Source of the DNA: Branchinecta lynchi | Lineage: Eukaryota; Arthropoda; Branchiopoda; Anostraca; Branchinectidae | Length of the DNA stretch: 64,000 bases | Assembly: GCA_023053575.1 (NCBI GenBank) | Contig: JAKZAP010000004.1 | Coordinates: 6,057,572-6,121,571, forward strand | Direction of reading: 5' to 3' | In this document: one piece after another, positions 58,394-64,000 of the stretch | How the letters are laid out: each line of letters opens with the position of its first letter | Position numbering within the stretch: the first letter of the stretch is position 1 | Notes under the pieces: model-generated | Told to the model about the DNA's origin: nothing | Database searches by the model: none | What the model saw: the letters and a program-made list of their open reading frames with translations, nothing else | Position numbers and translations under genes: made by a program

Positions 58394-59285
58394 CCAAACT
58401 CAGTTCGTCTGTATAGTTGCAAACTTCAGCCACCCTGAAGAGCCCCTTTAACCAAATGGTGATGGTGTTGACAAGCATGAAACAAACGCTCTGAGGACAA
58501 GAAAACGAACAGGCATACACAACTTTCTGTCTGTGGAATTGTGACTTAGATAGACACGTCATATGTTTTTTTTTCTTTCTAGGCAAAAGCTACATTGGCA
58601 TCACGAGTTTTTCCAGCTTCAGCACTCCCAGGGAAAAGGAATAGTTTTGACATTTTGTATTGATTAAAAGGTCAAAAATTATCGAATGATTGTGATTTAC
58701 ACAAGTTTATTTTTACATAGCCTACTCTGAAAAAAACTTTGTCTGTGATAATCGAAGTTACTGTGTAGAGCTCATTGTTTCATCTAGACCATAGAAGCAA
58801 CATACAACAAGACCAAAGGTTTCGATGGGATCCCAAAAATTCAATATTTGATCCAGACAATTGGGTCTTCTTTTCGCCAGATCCTGTCTTCGCCAGACTC
58901 CTTGAACATTTTTACTATTAAATCAGAAACAGGTTAAGGCAAAAAAGCTAATCATCTGAGAAAACCAAGTTCAGATATGGATTCAGCATGTTTGTGTTTA
59001 CCCCTATAAGTAATATCTGTTTTGACAAAAACTTCCTGCCTTACTTCTGCCAATTTCCCGGTTTCGGCCGAATTCCGGAACCGCCTGTCCGGCAAAAAAA
59101 AAAGCTAAAAAACGAACTCAGCGTATCTTCTTTCCGCTATATCGAACATCTAATCAACTTCAAATTAAAATTTAACTTATAACAAGTTTTCCGGTTCCAG
59201 CCGGATTCCGGGCGAACTATATGTCCAGTAAAAAATGATTGTCATACACGGATTCAGCATCTCTTTTTACCCCTAAATCCGATGT

Positions 59286-60128
59286 CTGAATGAATGAATG
59301 AATGAATATTTTTATTTACCCACTTCTATAAAATAGAAATAGTGGAGTACATAAAGAAAAGAAAGAAACACAACTTAAAAATTAGGATACAACTTTACAC
59401 ATCGAACAGATTACACTTCAAACAAACGGACAAGACCGTGATGTGGAGAAAATGCAGCGACCGACAGATTCCTATGCAGCTCGTCAAGTTTAACAGTTAT
59501 ATTAGTTACTGAAAATTTAGTTATCATTTTTCGATTTTTATACCAAATTGGCAAGTAGAGGAGGAATTTACAGTAGCGGAAGTATGCTATTCGAATAGCT
59601 GCTACATCCTTCTTCTTCAGCAGGGGGTAGAGTCCCGAAAGGTAAAGGACCGAGTGGTCGCAGTAAGTGGCGTAGAGCTTAGCAAGAGCTCTGCGGTTAT
59701 ATTTTCCGCGGTTGGCAACGATTTTGGCATATCCAGACTGAATTTTGTTTTTAGTGTCAAGAACTGCTTGCTGTCGAAAATTTGACATTTTTTCTGTAAT
59801 GGAAATACCGAGCCAACGGATTTTTGATACACAAGGGATAGAAAAATTAAAACAGTTTAGGAGTTTATTGTTAGTAGAAGACGAATTAAAAGGGAGGAAT
59901 TCACATTTATCCACGTTTAGAGACAGACCGATTTGAGAGAAAGACAATGAAACTTTTGAAACCATCCGAGAAAGAGTGAGTTTAGATCTTGAAATTAGTA
60001 ACAAATCGTCAGCATATGCAATGTAAGAAATATCAGAAAAACCCATGAAACAGGTTGAGGTTATATTTGACAGGATATGGGAAATGCAAATTTTGAAAAT
60101 ACTCGGAGAGAGTACACCCCCCTGCCAT
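59286..60128 (-). mobile_element. 5'-truncated LINE with (TTCA)n tail
   Basis: A minus-strand LINE 3' part lies within a GATCC-family element. Its 5' break (~60,128) falls just before 'QGGVLSPSIFKICISH'. Its 3' end is the tetranucleotide run (tgaa)n on the plus strand at 59,286-59,307, a tail type known from CR1/L2-like LINEs. The coding part is a single undisturbed frame. Confidence 0.8.
59411..60127 (-). pseudogene. LINE reverse transcriptase C-terminal half
   Basis: The frame is open from the truncation point to the stop at 59,411: 'QGGVLSPSIFKICISHILSN', then 'YIAYADDLLLISRSK' (YADD catalytic pair), 'GLSLNVDKCEFLPF', 'IRWLGISI', then a thumb-like 'RALAKLYATYCDHSVLYLSG'. The absence of stops suggests a fairly recent insertion. 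Endonuclease, ORF1 and the first half of the reverse transcriptase are missing. Confidence 0.8.
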
Positions 60129-60283
60129 CAACTACAGATATTTTTAACAATTTTTCCGGTTTTGGCCGGATTTCGGACTAAATACTTGCCCGGCGAGAAA
60201 ATGGTTTTCACCATCGTGTTCAGCATGTCTTCCTACCCCTAAACCCAACATCTAATAAACTTCAAATTAAAATTTAACTTATA

Positions 60284-60307
60284 GGGGAGACTGGGGTGAG
60301 TTCGGAC
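60284..60307 (+). repeat. Left TIR of the pogo-like element
   Basis: Starts GGGGAGACTGGGGTGAGT. A second copy of the inner part (TGGGGCGAGTCCGGAC) follows at once (60,308-60,323), and further copies lie at ~60,669-60,716 in inverted arrangement. Confidence 0.85.
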
Positions 60308-60795
60308 TGGGGCGAGTCCGGACGTTGAGCATCTGTGCCAAACGCTTGTTACTATTTTCCCCCTAAAATTACCACTAGATCGCACGCCAGTAGCGCACAT
60401 TCGGCGGGCAGTTCGAAAATTCTAAGGCAAACAGGACGGACCAAAAGGTAAAAACTAAATTTTCTATGGATTTTAGAAATATTTTTAGTAACAGGAATGG
60501 ACAGATATGTTAGGAAAAAAAATCTGGATAAAATCGCCATTTCACTGGTGCTTAGAAGGGTCTCTTACAAAGGATTACTGCAAGCTACGAGTTATTTTGT
60601 TCAGCCATTTATTTTTGGCGGCCATTTTTTCCGAATCAGTCCACGTGGGGTGACTCCGGACGTTTTTAATGGGGCGAGTTCGGACAGTAATTTAGGGTGT
60701 CCGAACTCACCCCAATAAAGAAAGGAAAGATTTAAAAACTAGTTTCGGGCTTGTTAGAGTATTTTCAGTGATTTATTCTTATTTATCTATTGCAG

Positions 60796-62808
60796 ATGGT
60801 GCGCACCTACATACGCGTAAGAGAAGATGCTCCACCTGACCCTGAAAACATAGCGAAAGGAGTAAAGGCTGTGGTGGAGGATGGTTCGTCTTTCCGCACC
60901 GTTGCTGAGAGGTTCAATATTAAAAGGTCGACATTGCTGGATGCTGTCAAAAAGTATAAAGCCAATTTACAACAACAAAGAGAGGCCCAAACCAGCAACG
61001 ACCCTGGACGTAGTGCTGAACCATTACTATCGGCGTCTCCACAAATCGAACAACCTGGTGGTGGGAAGACAGTTTTTACCCAACAACAGGAACGACAGCT
61101 TGCAGAATATCTTACGACGTGCTCAAGAATGAATCATGGCCTCACCCCAAAGGCCACAAGAAAACTCGCATGTGACTGGGCCAAAATGATGAAACTTAAA
61201 GTTCCTCGGACATGGGAAAGTGAAAAGATAGCAGGACTGGAATGGCTGTATGCATTCATGAAAAGAAATCCTGACTTGTCAATAAGAAAGCCTGAGAATA
61301 CTAGCCAAGCGAGGGCAACGGGGTTTAATAGGGTTGTGGTTGATCGGTTCTATGACAACCTTTTGAGCCTATATCAGAGACACCAGTATCCTCCAACCCG
61401 TATATGGAACTGTGACGAAACCGGTGTTCCAACAGTTCTTCCTGCACCCCGTGTAATCGCAAAGAAAGGATCAAAGCAAGTTGCCCAGACTGTGTCTGCT
61501 GAGAGAGGAGAGAACACGACAATTCTCTGTTTTGCTTCAGCTAGTGGACAGACTATTCCCCCCGTTTTCGTGTTTCCCAGGGTAAAAATGAATGATCGAA
61601 TGATTCGCCTTGGGCCACCCGGGTCACTTGGACTCGCACATAAAAGTGGATGGATGACCAGAGAGAATTTTATTCTTTCCATACAGCACTTTAAAAAGGA
61701 AGTTAGACCAAGCAAGGAAGCCCCTGTTCTGCTATTGCTTGACAACCACGACACCCATATCTCAGTTGAGTTGATATGCTATTGCAAAGAAAATGGTATT
61801 CACCTTTTAACATTCCCGCCCCACTGCTCACACCGTCTACAACCTCTTGATGTGTCTATTTATGGACCCTTGAAAGCTGCACTTCGCCATTCTTTTGACG
61901 ACTGGCTGCAGCTCAATCCTGGGCAGCGTATTTCTGTTCATGAAATAGCTGAGCTTTGCCGAGCACCTTACCTAGAGAAACTAAACCCTTCGAACATCAC
62001 GTCTGGCTTCTCAAAACCGGGAATTTGGCCATTCAATCGAAACGTTTTTTCCGATGTGGACTTTATGCCTGCCGATGTCACAGAAAGACCTGATCCAAGC
62101 AATGTTCGAACACCCAACAGTCCACCATCAACTGAGATGTATGTCCACCTGTCGTCTCCTTCAACGAGCACAGCAGGAGTACCACCATCCTCCAATTCTG
62201 TAGCCCTCACGCCGGAGCATATCAGACCATTTCCGAAATCAACGAAGGAACGGCGAGTTCAGCAGGGGCGGAAGCAAGGGAAGACCAGGATCTTAACCGA
62301 CACACCCGAAAAAGAAGCTTTGGAGGCAGAAGCTGCAGCAAGATTGGCTAAGAAAAAGAAAGTGCCTGTTCCTCGCAAACCTGTTCTTAAAAAAGCCAAG
62401 ACAGCCCAAGCAGTTGTTGATGACTTTGCAGAGAGCAGCAGTGATGAGTCTTTTGTCCTTCAAGATGTTTCAGACGATGAGTCTCTGCATCTAGGCAGTG
62501 AAGATGATGGCCAAGAGATAGCCGAATATGAAGCAGGGAACTTTGTTTTGGTTAAGTTTTGCCTAAAAAAATCGTCTGTGTTCTATGTTGGTGAGATATT
62601 GAGCGTTGACCAGTGTAACAAGGCCATGATCAATTACCTGCGTAAGGTTAAGGACAAGTTTGTGTTTCCAGAGGAGACTGATTGCGTGGAAACAAGTTTG
62701 GAAGACGTGGTGATGAAGCTGCCAGTCCCATCAGCTGTTGGTGGCACAGGCCGGGCTGTTAAAGGTCTTGTCTTCGGCTGTGACCTCTCGGGCTATTCAG
62801 TGAAATAG
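60796..62808 (+). CDS. pogo/Tigger-like transposase, 670 residues
   Basis: I start at ATG 60,796, which directly follows a TATTTATCTATTGCAG acceptor-like site; a 5' untranslated intron is possible. Residues ~15-50 form a Psq/CENP-B-type helix-turn-helix ('GSSFRTVAERFNIKRSTLLD'). A second helical DNA-binding region (~90-165) includes 'EKIAGLEWLYAFMKRNPDLS'. The DDE domain (DDE_1 type) shows D207 in 'WNCDETGVP', D316 in 'LLLDNHDTH' and D352 in 'HRLQPLDVSIYGPLK', a DDxD triad with 35 residues between the last two. 'GFSKPGIWPFNRNVF' ends the domain as in Tigger relatives. The acidic, Lys-rich C-terminus (~480-590) and a final ordered segment may be regulatory. It binds TIRs and performs cut-and-paste transposition by family knowledge. 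No stops; possibly active. Confidence 0.92.
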   Translation: MVRTYIRVREDAPPDPENIAKGVKAVVEDGSSFRTVAERFNIKRSTLLDAVKKYKANLQQQREAQTSNDPGRSAEPLLSASPQIEQPGGGKTVFTQQQERQLAEYLTTCSRMNHGLTPKATRKLACDWAKMMKLKVPRTWESEKIAGLEWLYAFMKRNPDLSIRKPENTSQARATGFNRVVVDRFYDNLLSLYQRHQYPPTRIWNCDETGVPTVLPAPRVIAKKGSKQVAQTVSAERGENTTILCFASASGQTIPPVFVFPRVKMNDRMIRLGPPGSLGLAHKSGWMTRENFILSIQHFKKEVRPSKEAPVLLLLDNHDTHISVELICYCKENGIHLLTFPPHCSHRLQPLDVSIYGPLKAALRHSFDDWLQLNPGQRISVHEIAELCRAPYLEKLNPSNITSGFSKPGIWPFNRNVFSDVDFMPADVTERPDPSNVRTPNSPPSTEMYVHLSSPSTSTAGVPPSSNSVALTPEHIRPFPKSTKERRVQQGRKQGKTRILTDTPEKEALEAEAAARLAKKKKVPVPRKPVLKKAKTAQAVVDDFAESSSDESFVLQDVSDDESLHLGSEDDGQEIAEYEAGNFVLVKFCLKKSSVFYVGEILSVDQCNKAMINYLRKVKDKFVFPEETDCVETSLEDVVMKLPVPSAVGGTGRAVKGLVFGCDLSGYSVK

Positions 62809-62909
62809 ACATCATGCTAAACCCTACACCGGAAAACGGATTTTCTGTTTGTTTTATGCTCCAGAAGTTGAACCTACTAGTTGTGTGAATAATTTTTGTA
62901 AAGTAACTG

Positions 62910-62915
62910 AATAAA
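62910..62915 (+). terminator. Polyadenylation signal of the pogo-like transposase
   Basis: AATAAA lies about 100 bp after the TAG at 62,806-62,808 and within the element. Confidence 0.6.
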
Positions 62916-62964
62916 GCACTGAACTTGCCTTTGTTATAAATACTGTCCGAAGTCGCCCCATGTA

Positions 62965-63002
62965 TGTCCGAAGTCACCCCATATATGGGGTGACTTCGGA
63001 CA
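62965..63002. repeat. 38-bp perfect palindrome in the right end of the pogo-like element
   Basis: TGTCCGAAGTCACCCCATA is followed directly by its exact reverse complement. The arms are variants of the TIR-derived word 'tggggtgacttcggaca'. Another copy of the word lies just before (62,944-62,962). Confidence 0.95.
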
Positions 63003-63164
63003 CTTGACCAGGGTCAGCTTTAAGTGAATTTTCCAAAAAACTAAAAAAGGAGGGAGTCTGAAAAAAAATCAGGGTTATAGCTGAATGCTTTAGCTTCCTT
63101 TTAATGTAAAAACGAAAGCTGTTATGTTAAAAATGTGACTCACACAGACCATGAAGTCAAAAAC

Positions 63165-63188
63165 GTCCGGACTCGCCCCAGTCTCCCC
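63165..63188 (-). repeat. Right TIR of the pogo-like element
   Basis: Ends ...CGCCCCAGTCTCCCC, the reverse complement of the left end, followed by TA. Confidence 0.85.
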
Positions 63189-63920
63189 TACCAAATTTTC
63201 CGGTTCCAGCCGGATTCCGGGCGAACTGTATGTCCGGGTAAAAAATGATTGTCATACATGGATTAAGCATCTCCTCTTACCCTTAAATCGGATATCTAAT
63301 CAACTACAAATACTTTTAACAATTTTCCGGTTTTGGCCGGATTCCGAGCGAACTAATTGCCCGGCGAGAAAATGGTTTTCACCATCGTGTTCAGCACCCC
63401 TAAACCGAACATCTAATCAACTTCAAATAAAACCTTTACTTTTAACAGACTTTCCGGTTTGTGCCGGATTCCGGGCTAACTACTTGTCCGGCGAAAAAAT
63501 GGTTTTCACCATCGTGTTCAGCATGTCTTCTTACTCCTAGATCGAGCATCCAATCAACTTCAAATAAAACTTTTACTTTTAACAAACTTTCCGGTTTTGG
63601 CCGGATTCCAGGCGAAATACTCGTCCGGCGAGAAAATGGTTTTCACCATCATGTTCAGCATGTCTTCTTACCTCATAATCGACTGTCTCATTAGCTATTT
63701 GAAAATGTTTTGCTTGCCCCTGAAACCACCTCCCCCACCCCTAAATATAGGGCTACAAAGCCTATCAACAAACTCGACCTTACCATTGACCCAACGAACC
63801 CCTACACCAAGTTTCATCAAAATATCTCATTCCCTTCGAGAGTTATTGTGCTTACAGACGGACGGACCGACAACTTTGGCCATGTCATAGGTATCCCTCC
63901 ACTTACGTTCTGGGATCCCA

Positions 63921-64000
63921 AAAAACCCTCAAACTTTACCCTCAACTTTAGAACAATCCATGGAGCAATTAGCTGCCTTGGGCACTTCGAACAGTGTTAC
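63921..64000. other. Window end, nothing recognised
   Basis: Short unique-looking sequence after the GATCC-family 3' end. Confidence 0.4.

Larger units (their letters stand above)
60282..63190 (+). mobile_element. Apparently complete pogo/Tigger-like DNA transposon (2.9 kb)
   Basis: The element spans 60,284-63,188, flanked by TA on both sides (60,282-60,283 and 63,189-63,190), the signature of Tc1/mariner-pogo insertion. Terminal inverted repeats of ~24 bp start GGGGAGACTGGGGYGAGT. The flanks 'aatttaactta' and 'ccaaattttccggttcc' reconstitute the GATCC-family unit seen uninterrupted at 59,170-59,205, which confirms the borders. It contains one intact transposase gene. Confidence 0.9.
58806..63920 (+). 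repeat. GATCC-family element interrupted by two nested insertions
   Basis: The family 5' end is at 58,808 (CAAGACCAAAGGTTTCGATGG) and the 3' end at ~63,917 (TTCTGGGATCCCAAAAAA). Subtracting a LINE fragment (59,286-60,128) and a pogo-like transposon (60,284-63,188) leaves about 1.37 kb with leader, ~137-bp-type units and tail, close to the 1.68-kb copy at 43.24-44.92 kb. Confidence 0.8.

Noticed and set aside
1..64000. tRNA, rRNA, riboswitch or bacterial promoter features
   Set aside because: No cloverleaf-like or rRNA-like sequence was noticed by eye, and the eukaryotic context makes riboswitches and Shine-Dalgarno sites irrelevant.

Overview
The window looks like repeat-rich, AT-leaning DNA from an animal, most likely an invertebrate; nothing in it fixes the phylum. 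The evidence is spliced coding exons with GT/AG borders and AATAAA signals, an MGA-like chromatin/transcription-factor exon on the minus strand, and a dense mix of eukaryotic mobile elements: CR1/Jockey-like LINEs, a DIRS-like element, a Ty3/gypsy remnant, a pogo/Tigger-like transposon, MITE-like foldbacks and tandem-repeat elements. I see no prokaryotic operon, rRNA, tRNA or CRISPR array.

Layout. 0-1.5 kb: end of a ~141-bp repeat array, then a gypsy RNase H remnant and an LTR-like block. 2.5-3.5 kb: reverse copy of a repeat family ending in a GGATCC-centred palindrome (here called the GATCC family). 6.2-6.85 kb: three short minus-strand exons ending a host-like gene. 13.1-15.3 kb: 5'-truncated LINE. 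16.9-22.2 kb (minus): two phase-compatible exons of an MGA-like gene, one of them 3,348 bp. 22.4-26.1 kb: decayed DIRS-like element. 28.06-38.45 kb: a 10.4-kb DNA transposon with 37-bp terminal inverted repeats, a 7-bp target duplication, subterminal repeats and an intron-containing gene. 39.6-47.8 kb: several broken LINEs, one split by a GATCC-family element made of exact 137-bp tandem units. 47.8-54.0 kb: large arrays of the ~141-bp repeat. 57.4-63.9 kb: two more GATCC-family elements, the second containing a nested LINE and an intact 2.9-kb pogo-like element.

The most notable object is the 10.4-kb transposon. Its three exons (30,637-31,119; 32,559-35,781; 36,500-36,870) join in frame to an inferred protein of 1,358 residues. 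The N-terminus has a UBZ4-like C-C-H-C zinc finger followed by a perfect PCNA-interacting (PIP) box. The middle is a large transposase-like core with acidic residues in D...D...D/E order. The C-terminus has Cys/His modules. The layout suggests a DNA transposon that couples itself to the replication clamp. That function is inferred; borders, exons and motifs are read from the sequence.

Most other open frames are decayed mobile-element pieces or chance frames inside repeats. The host genes visible are the MGA-like exons and the short exon group at 6.2-6.85 kb, which may or may not be the 3' end of the same gene.
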